The notes beneath the pieces were generated by a model. It did not search any database. It had not been told where the DNA came from and saw nothing but the letters and a program-made list of their open reading frames with translations. Below, piece after piece: positions 1 to 11,040 of a stretch of 64,000 bases of DNA (position 1 is its first letter; each line of letters starts with the position of its first letter). Made by a program: the position numbers and the translations under genes. This DNA comes from Gnetum montanum (lineage: Eukaryota > Streptophyta > Gnetopsida > Gnetales > Gnetaceae). The stretch is taken from NCBI GenBank assembly GCA_015680685.1, contig MNCI01015627.1, forward strand, positions 370,616-434,615, given 5' to 3'.

Positions 1-1061
1 AGGTTGAGGACACTACGGATTTGATGGTCTTTGACTAGTCATTGGCTAATTCCACAACATATAACATCCAGACGGACTTGGTCCAAAGGCGTTGTGAGAA
101 TGAGATACTGATCATAGAAAACCATTGCTTTTGAAATGTTAATGCATAGAAGCAACAAATTTCAAAATGTATCCATCAATAGTAGGAGCAACTAGCCATG
201 ATGAACACAAAATTGAGGAGATTAGCAACAAAAAATAGAAACCTCTCCATGGAGGAAGTCTATTCCTTGCACTAAAAATCTACAATCAAGATTGCTGCCT
301 AGAAAAATGAGGCCTTGAAGTTCAAAAGGATTAAAAATCATTACAAGGACCAGGTGGCATAGCAAAAAGAAATCAATGAGAAGGAAATCCACTTGATGAA
401 GGAAAAAGTCAATGAGGCCCTCCAATAACTCCAACAATGAGGTGATGTCTGGTAGTTTATCTTTGATGGGTTGAATGCATACAACAAGGTTGAAATCTGC
501 CTAAAAGAGCTACAAATCAATGTGATGATCGAATACATGGAGCTTGCCAATCTCCACTATGCAAAGTTGGCAATGTTAACTACTGGAAGGCTATGGTAAA
601 AATTAGAGTTCAAGCACCATAAGGAGATGAAGTTGAAGCTTGAGACAACAAAGACAAAACTCAAGGTTCTTAAGGAAAAGTTCTCAAATCAAAGATCAAC
701 TACTAAGAACCTAGCCAAAAAGATGAACAACTATCAAGAGCTACAAAATGCACTCAGAGTGTTTGACATCAAACACAAATAGTTCGTTGCTTGTTTCATT
801 AATGTGAAGGAGCTATTGCCTACAATGCCCTATTTGTGGAATATCCCCATTCTGGCCCACATTGGTAATGTAGTGTGGACTTTGAATGATCCTTGGAGTA
901 AGGAGGAGAAGATGAAGGAATTTTTGGATGCCTTCCATCTTCTGCCAAAAGTTGTAGCTACTGTAAGACAACTACAACAACTGCCTCAACCACTGCATGC
1001 ACCTGAAGTAGAAGAAGGTTCTTCGAAACCTCAAGAGCCTCCACCGCCTAGGATCATCTAA
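1..1061 (+). pseudogene. Extra (env-position) coiled-coil ORF, 3' part, element G
   Basis: This is the C-terminal part of a non-pol ORF that recurs at 13238-15977, 45874-48701 and, on minus, at 58998-60401/19130-20535. It is rich in K/E/L and reads as coiled coil with several stops. The last open stretch (804-1061, 85 aa) keeps the most conserved part: LPTMPYLWNIPILAHIG, then VWTLNDPW, then a proline-rich tail ending EPPPPRII and a stop. It lies just upstream of a 3' LTR, the position used by env-like or accessory ORFs in Athila-type elements. Function is unknown. The 5' part is outside the window. Confidence 0.7.
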
Positions 1062-1289
1062 ACTTCTTCATAATCTTCATGCCATTCGAGGAGTTGTGGC
1101 TGTTAGTTTTTTCTTGGTGTTCAATTTTATTGTCCTGAACACCCATTTTTGTAATGATTGTAAAACTATACACTTGGGCACTCACTTTTTCTTATTTTTG
1201 TTTATGTGTTTATAGTTAGTTAATAATCCCATACCTTTCCAAATTTTGTAAGGAACTTGAGAATGAGTTTTCATTCAATTGTAAGGGTA
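1062..1289 (+). other. Element G 3' untranslated end
   Basis: Short non-coding stretch between the extra ORF and the 3' LTR. It contains the block ACACTTGGGCACTCA...TTAGTTAATAATCCCATACC...CATTCAATTGTAAGGGTA. The same block, in the same place relative to an LTR, is found at 48702-48926 and, on minus, at 26214-26360 and 18910-19129, so these elements are one related group. The GTAAGGGTA just before the LTR may be what is left of the polypurine tract; it is not a convincing PPT. Confidence 0.6.
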
Positions 1290-2168
1290 TGATGAATCAG
1301 TTGTTGGGCCGCATTGACGAAATATTGTCAATGCGATCCCGTCAATGCGACCTTGTCAACGAGATCTCATTAACATGATTTTGTCAATGCAGGGTTTGAC
1401 CCATTGATGTGTACTCATCAATAGGATATCTTGTTTCTGCCTATAAATGTGTGCCTACCTATTGCATTTATAGTAATCTTTTGATAGTTGTAGTGAAGTA
1501 GTTGCAGTTTTTCCATTTGAGAGTTAGAACAGTTTCTGAGTGCACGCAGTAGGAGTCAAAGAGTGCATATATCTTTATTCAAGCATTGTTGTACCTGGCA
1601 CTTTAGTGTGGATGGCAATAAAGATGAGCTTTTCTAATAAACCTTGCAGCACTTGGACTAGATTAATTATTTTCTTAAGCATTTAATCTTCATGCAATTT
1701 ACTTTAATGTTTTTAAGTAATTAATTAATATTGGTTAAATAGTAAATATAAGCACGACCACTTCGAGCATACGTTTAACACTTGGTAATCCTAGTAATGC
1801 TTAACATTTGGTAACCCAATAGCACTATAAGTGTTCAGGATATGTACAACAAGTGAGAATAGATGCTTATGTTAAGATTAGTTCAGTGATATCTAGTTAT
1901 TAGATTAGTTAAACATTAAATTATTTTATTCTTTATTTTTTTCTTAAGCAACTTAAACGATAAAATATAAAATGATAAAAATCATATGCCTCAGTTACAC
2001 TTAACCATACTCTTGCACTTCACAAGTGGAGCTGGGAAGACAATGATTAGTTTCACCTTGTAGAACCATTATACTTGGAAATCTAAAGTCTTTGGAATAT
2101 TGATTAGATCGCTGAGTGAACACTAGTTATTCATATGGTTAGGTGTAGGGTATACTCGTTGCTCATCA
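1290..2168 (+). repeat. 3' LTR of element G
   Basis: Begins TGATGAATCAG and ends GCTCATCA, inverted termini shared by the other Athila-like LTRs here. A TATA box (TATAAAT, 1442-1448) sits about 150 bp from the start, followed by the family block AGGAGTCAAAGAGTG...CAATAAAGATGAGC and GCACGACCACTTCGAGCA, which other LTRs in the window also carry. Internal sequence lies upstream, so this is a 3' LTR. The flank AAGGG/GCAAA gives no target duplication, as expected if the partner LTR is outside the window. Copy at 48927-49786. Confidence 0.8.
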
Positions 2169-2559
2169 GCAAAAAAAGCTAAAAGCTTTTAATCCTTGAG
2201 CCTTGAAAATAAAAAGAAATCAAGATTGTAGAAAACAAGTTCATTGTTCAGCTTTCACTAGGAACGTTTTTGCATAAAGTTGTAACTGAAAAGTGACATG
2301 TTTGAGAATATAGTATTTAACTCCTACAAAGAGGTCATAGTTAAAATAATAGCATACAGAAGCTTCCAAATAAAGTAGAAAAAATATGTTCGAAGACAAT
2401 TCTAACCAACATTAGATAATGAGCTTAAAGAAAAGGTTGCTACATTACTCATTAAGAAAGTTATCTTTAAGAAAGACCAAAAAAACATTGGGAAAAACAA
2501 CTAAAGATAATACTAAGAAATTATAAATAAACAAAGAACTAGAGATATATAACGAAAAA
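2169..2559. other. Spacer, no feature recognised
   Basis: AT-rich single-copy-like DNA between the G LTR and the CpG-rich segment. It is also present at 49787-50214 with small indels: the right copy has extra stretches, for example near 49960-49980 and 50040-50060. No ORF or repeat structure is recognised. Confidence 0.5.
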
Positions 2560-3490
2560 CTTGTGCCAGCTATTCGAGGATATGCTGTGCGACCTGTCGC
2601 AGCAAAGTTTCCAAGCTTTTTGTCGTGGAGAAGACATCTAATACGACGCGAAAAAACAATACAAATAATAACAGTTAAAAATATTGCATTTGTTCAGTGA
2701 TTTTCATTCCCCACCGACCACAATAGTTTAATTCGAAAAACTCCGGATACTGCTCAGATCATCTTGCGAAACGTTCATGTCTACGATGGAATGATATGTT
2801 TCAATATTAAACAATCTCTGTACATGGTCCGCCTTAAATTAATGCTTTTAGAATTTCTTATTCCTGAAATTCTCCATCCCCAAATTTGCTTCGGGGAATT
2901 ACCATAACTGAATTCTGAACTAACGTTGTTCTGACAACTCTACGAGTATATCCATAACGTCCCACACAAGGGTCATGGAGGAGAGCACTATTTGATAAAG
3001 ACTGTTGTCCATGTGCTATGACGCTTAAAAAGATGGCGGACAATGACTTGCCTGAAAGTCTTTTGGACGGACAACGATCGCACACATTATAAATGACTAA
3101 CAAAAGTTTGCTTCCTGTTTGGTCAAAGACATTGGTTAAATATGGATGGTACAGCACATGATCAGCGAACAGTAAAATGGATCCCTACCCGTTCGGAAGC
3201 GTCCAACAACAGAGCAAGGATACATAATATTCAGATTTGCGGAAGGGAGTCGCACAGCTCTTTTTAAATGGCCACTGACAAGCAGAAAAGAAAAACAGAA
3301 AACATATATAACATCCCTGTGTCCGTTTCGTTTGTTTTTAATAGCAATTTTGGTAACGTGTACAGAAATTGGGCTTTAGCAAACAGTAATTTTTCCTTTT
3401 TCTTTTTTTAATTGAAAACAAAGAAACTCCCACTTCATCCATGGCCGGGCCAACCGCATTTTGTTCAGACAAGCTTATCATTCTGGTCGA
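2560..3490 (-). pseudogene. CpG-retaining gene-like segment, left copy
   Basis: This block keeps many CpGs (for example GTGCGACCTGTCGC, ATACGACGCG, AACGATCGCAC), unlike the transposons around it, and differs little from its copy at 50215-51123. On minus, 2858-3157 reads as a continuous 99-aa frame containing LYHPYLTNVFDQTGSKLL, VCDRCPSKRLS and HDPCVGRYGYT. The DPCxGxYxYT string recalls the end of a galactose/rhamnose-binding lectin domain (DPCxGTYKYL), but that resemblance is weak and the other cysteines are not in place. I do not recognise the gene. It may be an exon remnant, since the frame closes at both ends. Confidence 0.35.
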
Positions 3491-3501
3491 GTTTAATTCA
3501 G

Positions 3502-3595
3502 GTTTATTCTTGGCTAATTACAATTTCGCTTAAAATACAATTCAAATNCGTTTATTCTTGGCTAATTACAATTTCGCTTAAAATACAATTCAAAT
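3502..3595. repeat. Exact 46-bp duplication around an N
   Basis: Bases 3502-3547 (GTTTATTCTTGG... to ...TTCAAAT) are repeated exactly at 3550-3595 with only NC between them; the single N is base 3548. The right copy of the duplication (about 51146-51190) has the unit once. The layout looks like two contig ends that overlap but were joined with a placeholder, not a biological tandem repeat. An open frame across this region is an artefact of the seam. Confidence 0.85.
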
Positions 3596-4040
3596 TTGAT
3601 ATTTGAATGATCAATTTCACTAAAAAGTTAAAATACAAATTTATCTGGAAGTTGCAAAAGCAACAAGATCTTTCTAATACATGAAAGTGTACATCTTTAT
3701 TTTTACAACTTTCTATACGCTTCTTTTTTAACTTTTGATTGAAATTGGTTACTTGTTAAAGTATGCTCGTGGTTTGGACAATTTTGATTCCACTCATCAA
3801 ATCATTCACCTAGGCTACTAGCAATTTAAGTAAAATTGAAATTAACTAATAGTGAGTGAGATGGAATTAAATTTAACAAGATTGCTTTATAGTCTAACAT
3901 TACTATAAATATTAATAGTTAATTAAATAAATGTAAGACTTGAAACATTCCATGCTTTCAATAGAGAATGTTGGTATTTATGATCACTCCCTACATGTAA
4001 GGCATTAATGATCATGCTTTGCATATAAGAGGTGACAATT
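3596..4040. other. AT-rich spacer, nothing recognised
   Basis: Low-complexity AT-rich DNA, also found at 51191-51632. No coding potential or repeat structure is seen. It forms the outside flank of the minus-strand LTR that starts at about 4041. Confidence 0.5.
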
Positions 4041-4171
4041 TGAGTTCTTCACTAATAAGCAGCAGGTAACACCTACACCCAATCATACAAATCACAAGTG
4101 TGTATGCATGATTTGGTCGGATTCTGTAGACTTCTTCTACTGAAGTGACCTATGTCCTAGATAGTAAAACA
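4041..4171 (-). repeat. Element F 3' LTR, terminal fragment left of element D
   Basis: The stretch CACTAATAAGCAGCAGGTAAC...ACCCAATCATACAAATCACAAG...GATTTGGTCGG is the reverse-strand LTR end seen intact at 25391-25490 (GTGAGGTACCCCTATGCCCAACCATACAATCAC). The rest of this LTR resumes at 18200, on the far side of element D. I infer that D inserted into F's 3' LTR. The exact outer end is blurred by mutation. Confidence 0.65.
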
Positions 4172-4762
4172 TGTGGCATAAAACCAATTTTTGTTGTAAT
4201 GTGACATCGTATTAAGGATATCATAGCTATGATGTTGTAGCCCATCCTACATCATTGTTGATGTGATGTCTTGGGAACTGTGCAACCCTATAAATACAAG
4301 CACTTACTAGTAAGTAGAATGGATACGATTGGTTTCAAGCGCTAAGTGTAGTTACCTAGTAACTCAGTAGTGACATTGCTTGATTCACTTAGTAGTAATA
4401 CCACTTAGGAATCCCAATGATAACTACATGAGTCCAACGCATGTATAGTAGACCAAGACTAGATATCCATCACATTAGGCTAAGATAGATTTATGTTTTC
4501 TTAGTCAATGATACTTACAATTTTATTCAATCATGTTACTTTTAGGATTATTAAGAGCCTTACAACATCAATTAATCATATTTCTCATTAAGAGTTAAAC
4601 CATACACTTCAACTTCACTAACTCAAAGTGGGAAAACATTGATCCCAAACTTAACATCAATTACTAACATAGTTACATTGTCCATCTATGAATTATGAAC
4701 TAGTTGTGTGTAGACACTCGTAACTTGTATGGTAGAGTGTTGGGATACCTCCACTACTCATA
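4172..4762 (+). repeat. Element D 5' LTR with internal deletion
   Basis: Starts TGTGGCATAAAACC and ends CTACTCATA next to the PBS. The promoter TATA box (TATAAATA, 4289-4296) is retained. Compared with the D' LTR at 51764-52636, 281 bp just downstream of the TATA box (51898-52178) are missing, the junction being CACTT/ACTAG at about 4305. The same sequence is present in D's own 3' LTR, so the loss happened after insertion and after the large duplication. Confidence 0.8.
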
Positions 4763-4764
4763 AT

Positions 4765-4782
4765 TGGCACCATCATCGAGGA
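4765..4782 (+). promoter_or_regulatory. Primer binding site, tRNA-Asp type (decayed)
   Basis: TGGCACCATCATCGAGGA follows the LTR end by two bases. It matches the plant tRNA-Asp 3'-end complement TGGCGCCGTTGCCGGGGA with changes mostly at CpG or G/C positions. This fixes the 5' LTR boundary and the element's orientation. The D' copy at 52639-52655 keeps GTCGGGGA. Confidence 0.75.
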
Positions 4783-4912
4783 TGTGTCAATGTGTGCTAA
4801 GTAATGGATCTTATAAAGTTTGTTGTGTCAAGAACCACAAAGTCCATTTTTATACCTTTAATCAATTTTAATAACACACACATATAATACAACTTTAACA
4901 CTTAAGGAGAAA

Positions 4913-7250
4913 TTATCACCTACTAAAGAGCCACAAAGGGGCAATGACAAAATACATGATGATGACAATTGGAGTGCACCTATGCAAACATAGATCTCAT
5001 ACACTCACATTGATCCTTATTACCCTAATTTTACATTCATCTTTCAACATGATGAGTAGATGAGATGAAGAGAATTGCAAGGCAACATTGTTTTACCTCT
5101 AGAATATTCAACATCAACCATGCTTCAAGTAGCCTTAAGGGAAATGAATCTAAGCCATGCACAAGAGTAGTATTATGTGACCAAACACATGACTAGACTG
5201 TACCAACCCATAGAGGCACAAGCATGAAGAGATGTTGCTATGGAGACAAAGCATAAAAATAATAAGGAATAGAAAGTCAATCCTAATGTTGTCCTAGAGG
5301 TACTAGAGGGTAATGCATTCTTAGCAGAAAAACTCTACCATAATCATGAAGCTCATTCATAAAGACCTATTATTCATCTAGAAGAACCTATTAAAGTACA
5401 ACTACATTCAACCCTTGTAGAGACCCCAAGGACAGAGGCAAAAGACTCTAAACATAGGTAGAACTCAAGGGCTAAAGCTTCTACAAGATGACAAAGAGAT
5501 GACTTCTAGAGTCACAAAAGGAGAACTCACTAGCATCGTTCTCCAACTACTTCATCTTCCTCCTCATGATCCTCAGTGAACTCTAATAAAAGGGAACAAA
5601 GATTTAGAGATCATGATAGGAAAAGACATCTAGCTCATAATAAGCATGAGTATCATCAAAGGTATCTTGATGAAGAAGATGATGAGTATGAACTACGAAG
5701 AGATAGGAATAGGTGAGAAGAAAGAGAGTAATATGAGTACCAAAGGGAACATCACTACAATAGAGCATACAAACCCAATGATCATGAAGAGCCATTTTTG
5801 ACCACTCATAGCATGATCAACATTGGGAAAGTAGTATATATTCCAACTAGGCATATGAGGGATAGTCATATTAAGCAACTTGATATGAATAATATTCCTA
5901 AATTTGCGGTTGGCTATAACGTAGAGTTGCAAGATCACCTTCAAGTATTTAATGATGCCTATGCTCTTCAAAATATTTAAGTGATTGGCAGAAACTCAAG
6001 TTGTTCCCTAAGACACTCAGCAAAGAGGCTGAGGGCTGGTGCAGATCATTAGAACCAAAGTCAATCAAAATATGGAGTACCATGCTCAAACTCTTCAATG
6101 ATAAATATCAAATATATTCAAGGGCTTCCAATCTTAGAAAGTAAATCTATGGATGGAGGTAATGAACACATAAATCCCTTAATATAGCAATGGGCATATA
6201 GTACTCTCTTTTGCATATATGCTCAAGCCATGGATTCTCACATAGGGAACAACTTTGGCATATTATCGATGGGTTAAGAACTAAAATGAGAGAAACCCTT
6301 GGGATATACACCTAAGAAAGACTATCAAAAATGATTGTCCATTGAATATAAATGCTAATAGACCAACTGGAAAAAGGAGAAAGGTGAGTTGAAAAAGAGA
6401 GAATCAGCTGAGGAATATAATTAAGATCCATCTATCAGAAAGTGAGATGTATGAATATGTGACAAGCAAGAGGAAGAAACCTTGGAAGATGTGATCCAAA
6501 ATAAAACTTTGCAAATTCAAAAATATATCAATGATATAGCAACTAAGATAGAAAAGATATGAGACTTAATGGATGAAAAGTTCACTACAATTTTGAAAAT
6601 CATAGAAGAAAAGAGACTATGGATGTGAAAACTATAAGTAGAGAGAAAAAGTTTCTTAATTGGAAGAATGTATTGAATCAAGCTCAAAAAATGAGGAAGG
6701 ATGCAAAGTATGCCAATATAAACATCCTAAGGGATGTTGCCTTGTCATGGTGCATTTGCAAGAGTCTAGGGCATATGCGCTCAATCCAAGATTTGTCAAA
6801 AGTCAAATGCCAAGATGGTTACCTTAGCCTCAAGATAACTTCAGATAGTTCTTTCAACTAGCTTATTACCCAAATGGAGCTTACCCTCAACCATAGGAGT
6901 AGTACCAATAGTAGTGGAAATAACCACAAGTGTGGGCAATGCCACCACTTAGGCAATAGTACCCATAAGGCAACCAAACCCTTATGAATACTATCTGCAA
7001 CATCCAATAACTCTAGGGAATGCTTCAGTTCATACTTCTCAATATTATCCATCTAAGTACTATAGACCTACAACTTCCAAGATGGATTCTAGTTCATATG
7101 CACATCAACCAATAGCTAGTACATTAAGTCAATATTCCAATCCTCTATTACCAATGCCACCACCAGTAATGCAAGGAGAGCTATCATCATAGCCATAGCA
7201 AAAGAATGCCACAAGGGTGGTAAACATGCAAGAAGAAGTAATCATGAATG
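4913..7250 (+). pseudogene. gag: Element D gag
   Basis: The reading frame, with stops, starts near SPTKEPQRGNDK. It passes an Arg/Ser/Asp-rich stretch (5540-5720, RFRDHDRKRH) and enters the gag core at 5798: HSMINIGKVVYIPTRHM, then IPKFAVGYNVELQDHL, then, after a frameshift near 5980, WQKLKLFPKTL and EAEGWCRSLEPKSIKIW, close to the W-rich retrotransposon gag core. A Lys/Glu-rich tail follows. Homologues are at 52786-55200 (+), 56196-56535 (-) and 60776-62110 (-). The product would form the virus-like particle. Confidence 0.75.
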
Positions 7251-7479
7251 TACCTTAGTCTAGAAAACATCTATTCTTTCGAATGAGTTTAGAAAAGGTT
7301 TGAAGGATGAGGATCCCATCTACTTCAACTCTTTTCACACACACTCCTTCAAGAAATACTAAGCTTCCATGCTCTACTAATGCAAACGTAACAACTATCA
7401 TGCTCACTTAGACTTTCACACACTGGATAAAGGCAAGCGCACTTCCTCAAAAAGGAACAAACCCCAGAAGTCCCTTGGT

Positions 7480-7860
7480 GTACCTCAAAATTGTAGGCCA
7501 TAAATTGTGCAAAGTGTTACTTGATTCTAGGTCAAGGGTAAACTTAATTTCACAAGACATGTACAAGGCCTGGAATCTTCCACCATTAAAGAAAAGTAAC
7601 ATTCAACTAGAGCTTGTAGACCAGTCAATCACAGTTCCACTAAGATAGGTAGATGATGTCATCACTACTATTAGTGACTTGTCTTATCCTGCTAATTTCT
7701 TAGTCATTCATGTGGGAAAAAACGAGTAAAAATTTCCTATTATCATAGGAAGAGCATGGCTTGGAACCGTGGATGCTAATCTTGAAATTAGAGAATTGTC
7801 CTTGGAAATTTCCAAGGAGGATGAAGTTAGAATCATTCAACGATGCAAAGTTTCATGTAT
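7480..7860 (+). pseudogene. Element D aspartic protease
   Basis: Frame reading LKIVGHKLCKVLLDSRSRV places the active-site motif at 7523 as DSRS in place of DSG/DTG. The flap-side element FPIIIGRAWLGT follows at about 7735-7770, matching the ILGRPWL signature of retropepsins. A TAG replaces a codon at about 7728. The enzyme would cut the Gag-Pol polyprotein. The changed active site and stops make it dead. The D' copy ends inside this domain. Confidence 0.75.
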
Positions 7861-8379
7861 TGCATACAATGATAACTAGTGTAATTTTGTGCTAAGAATA
7901 TGGGCTATTAACAAGAGAGCAACTCAACATGTAAGAGAAGTGTATGTAGATATGCCTATATGTGGTAGCCACTAAAGAAAAAGGCACCTAGTGGCTGGTT
8001 ACCAATGAAGAAATAGAATAAAAAATATACATAGCACCAATAATTTAGATCATAAGCACCTATGTGAAGAAAACAAACAAGCTAGAATAGTTAAGAAGAA
8101 CACACCCCTATACAAATTCAAGCCAAGATGAAGAAATTAAATGGGATAGCTTGAGATCCTAGATAAATTTAAATTAGAACCATTCAAGTTAAAGGCCCTA
8201 TTAGCAACACTAGAATATGCTTTTCTAAATAACAAGAAGTCGATAATCATCAATGCCAACTTAGAAAAAGATCAAAAAAAGAAGTTATTGGAAGTGATCA
8301 AGAAATGGCCAATAGCATTTACATGGTTTTATGATGAAATACCTAACATTATTCCATGCATTTGCCAACATTGAATATA

Positions 8380-9200
8380 CACATATATAGCAATTAAGCT
8401 ACAATGCCAACCACAGAGAAGGTTGAATCCTAAGCTTAAGAAACTAGTAAAGCAGGAATTGGAAAATTTATTGAAAGTAGGATTCATCTATCCCATTACA
8501 GATAGTGAATGAGTTAGTTCTTTGGTTATTATTCCAAAGAAGGATGACAAGTGGAGAATGTGGATCAATTTCTAGTTCTTGAACTCTGTAACATTGAAAA
8601 ATCATTATCCTTTGTCATTTGTTGACCAAGCCCTAGATACCATCATAGGGTACTAGTACTATAGTTTTCTTGATGGATATACTGAATATAACTATATCTA
8701 CATTATACCAAAAGACCAAGAAAATACTATGTTCACTAGTCCATGGAGAACGTTCACTTACAAGCAAATGTCTTTCAGCCTTTGCAATGCACCTGCTACC
8801 TTTCAAAGACTAACACTAAGCATCTTTCAAAAGTAAATAGGGAACAACATGGAGATACTTATGGATGATTTTTCATCCTATGGCTTGGACATAAAACAAG
8901 AATTGGACCATTTAGAGCAAGTACTGAAAAGATGTGTAGAGATAAATCTAAAGCTTAATTGATAAAAAAGCCATGTAATGGTCCAAGATGGGATTCTTTT
9001 AGGATACAAAGTATCATAGAAGAGAATTGAGGTAGATCTAGAGAAAATCATAGTCATATAGAACATCACCCAAATGCCACAAACTATCAAAGATGTTAAA
9101 TCATTTCTGGGCCACATGGGATATTACAAAAGATTTATAGAAAATTTCTCAAAAATAGAAAAACCATTGGTAGAACTAACCAAGAAGGATGCACCATTTT
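8380..9200 (+). pseudogene. Element D reverse transcriptase
   Basis: Motifs in order: RRLNPKLKKLVKQELENLL, VSSLVIIPKKDDKWRMW, FLDGYTEYNYIYI (catalytic D region), TFTYKQMSFSLCNAPATFQR, then MDDFSSYG at 8861 for the YxDD box, then KSHVMVQDGILLGYKVS and VKSFLGHMGYYKRFIENFS (thumb). The wording CNAPATFQR...MDDF is typical of the Athila/Tat branch and not of chromoviruses. At least five in-frame stops are present. Confidence 0.9.
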
Positions 9201-9779
9201 AGTGGATAGAGTCATGTGAGAAGGCATTTAAAACTTTAAAACATAAGTTAATCAAAACACCAATCCTCTGAGCTCTGAATTAGTCTAAGCCCTTCTACGT
9301 CATGATAGATGCTTCAAACTATGCATTGGGTGTAGTACCAACATAGCTAGATGATCAGAAAATGCCATATTACATACATTATTCCAATAGACGTATCACT
9401 AGGCATAGCTAAATTACATCATAATAGAAAAGGAGCTTATGGTAGTGGTGTGCTACATAAGTTTAGACACTATGTTCTTGGATATCCAATTTTTTCCCAT
9501 ACATATCATAGTGCAATAAGATTCTTAATGAATAAAACAATAGTAAGTCCCAAGGTGATTATATGGCTCATCAAATTACAAGAATTTGACATTACCATGA
9601 TTGACAAGAAAGGCACAAAAAATGTAGTAGTAGATCACTTGTCAATGTTAATATGGGAACCACAAGACCAAGAAGAACCATTGTCAAATCAATTTTCCAA
9701 TGAAAATCTATTCACAAAGATAATAATGGCTATTGAATCAATAGAGAAGCCATGGAATACTAATTATATGACCTACTAG
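9201..9779 (+). pseudogene. Element D RNase H
   Basis: Starts with KDAPFxWIESCEKAFKTLK and reaches the first catalytic Asp in FYVMIDASNYALGVV (Asp codon at 9307). A frameshift near 9350 moves the rest into another frame, in which IWLIKLQEFDITMIDKKG and KNVVVDHLS appear; these correspond to the usual QEFDLEIRDKKG...ADHLSR ending. The enzyme would degrade the RNA strand during reverse transcription. Confidence 0.85.
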
Positions 9780-9829
9780 ACCACACAAGGGCTTCTTGCT
9801 AAGTGGAGTAGGAAATAAAAAGAAAAATC

Positions 9830-11040
9830 CCTTCATACAGTTAAAAGATATATGGAGATAAATGGAAATATTTACAAGATCTATGCTAATGGATTAGTAT
9901 GATGGTGTGTACCAGAAGATAATCAATAGAGAGTCCTACAAGATGTACATGAAGGACCATGTGATGTTCATTATGCTAGGCATAGGATAGCACTTAAACT
10001 AATGATGGTAGGCTACTTCTGGCCTATCATATTCTAGGATGGCTATAATTTCACTCAATCTTGTGAAAGATGTAAGTAGGATGGAAGACTAACAACCAAA
10101 AATGAAGGATCACAATATGGATCTAGCCATTAGAACCATTTGATATTTGAGGAATTAACTTCATGTGACCCATCACACCAATGTTGAATGGGAAAGCTTA
10201 TATCATAGTGACCATTGATTTTTGTACAAAGTGGGTAGAGGCAATTATAGTTAAAGATTGTATAGCCAAAACAGTTATCAAAATTTTTCAACATGCGGTA
10301 AATCAATTTGGATTACCAAGGATGCTTGTCTCAAATAATGGAACTCATTTCATAGGTGCTACCTTTAAGAGGCTTACATAGCAGCTTAGGATGAACCATA
10401 AATTAACCACACCATATCATCCCCAAGCAAACACTTAGGCTAAAATAACTAACCAAGAAATTACAAGGATATTAACTAAGATGATTAGTCAATTTAGGAA
10501 GGATTGGAGCACCAAGTTAAATGATGCTATATGGGCCTACAAAACCACATGAAAACTTCCCATTAGATACTCATCCTATGAGTTAGTTTATGGTAAATTA
10601 CTTATGCTCCTAATCTAGGTAGCATGTCAAACTCTAGCTACTATTAGTGAACTAGACCTAGACCTGAGCTTAGCCCAAAAGGAACAACTTATGAACCTCA
10701 GCCTATTAGAGAAGAATAGGTTGACAGCCCTCATGAGTAATGAGATCCATAAGAAGTACTCTAAGCATAGGCATGATGTGTGAATACGTCAAGTATCAAT
10801 CCAACCAAGAGATATAATCTTATACTATAATCCCAACTGAGTACTCCAAAAAGCTAAGTTCTAAACACTCTAGAAAGGATTGTACAATGTCTAGGAAACT
10901 TATCCATCTAGCACCATGCACATTTACCATCTAGCTAGGCCACATAAGCTCATTTTAGTGAATATTCAATAGGTCAAGCCCTATTATGAGCATCCTAGTT
11001 CTATTGTGAATTCTACCTAGTTTGCCAATTTGTCCTCTAC
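9830..11040 (+). pseudogene. Element D integrase
   Basis: The N-terminal zinc-binding region is visible as HEGPCDVHYARH...SCERCK (9950-10075). The core follows in 10181-10381: IVTIDFCTKWVEA (first Asp), MLVSNNGTHF (second Asp changed to Asn), then TTPYHPQANT, a stop, AKITNQE for the third carboxylate region. [15 protein letters not shown] and SSYELVYGKLL follow, then a C-terminal part to about 11000. There is no chromodomain. Stops and the lost second Asp make it inactive. Confidence 0.87.

Larger units (their letters stand above)
1..7815 (+). repeat. Left copy of about 8-kb segmental direct duplication
   Basis: The sequence from the first base to about 7815 is matched in order and orientation by 47624-55723. 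Shared parts are the extra-ORF 3' end, an LTR, the CpG-rich spacer, the tail of a minus-strand LTR, a second LTR, its PBS, gag and most of the protease. The match ends at TTGGAAATTTCCAA (about 7802-7815), after which the left copy runs on into RT and the right copy does not. Its 5' limit lies outside the window. Because unique spacer is included, this is a copied locus and not two insertions of one transposon. Confidence 0.93.

Noticed and set aside
222-550. Minus-strand frames of 69-71 aa
   Set aside because: They are antisense shadows of the extra coiled-coil ORF. The plus strand carries the conserved reading; the hydrophobic L/F-rich translation is a by-product of antisense AAG/GAG codons.
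2560-3490. Assignment to a galactose/rhamnose-binding lectin domain
   Set aside because: Only the DPCxGxYxYT string fits. The other conserved cysteines and the glycine-rich front half are not found, so no name was given.
3412-3606. 64-aa plus-strand frame across the N
   Set aside because: It contains the probable assembly seam and repeats its own sequence because of it.
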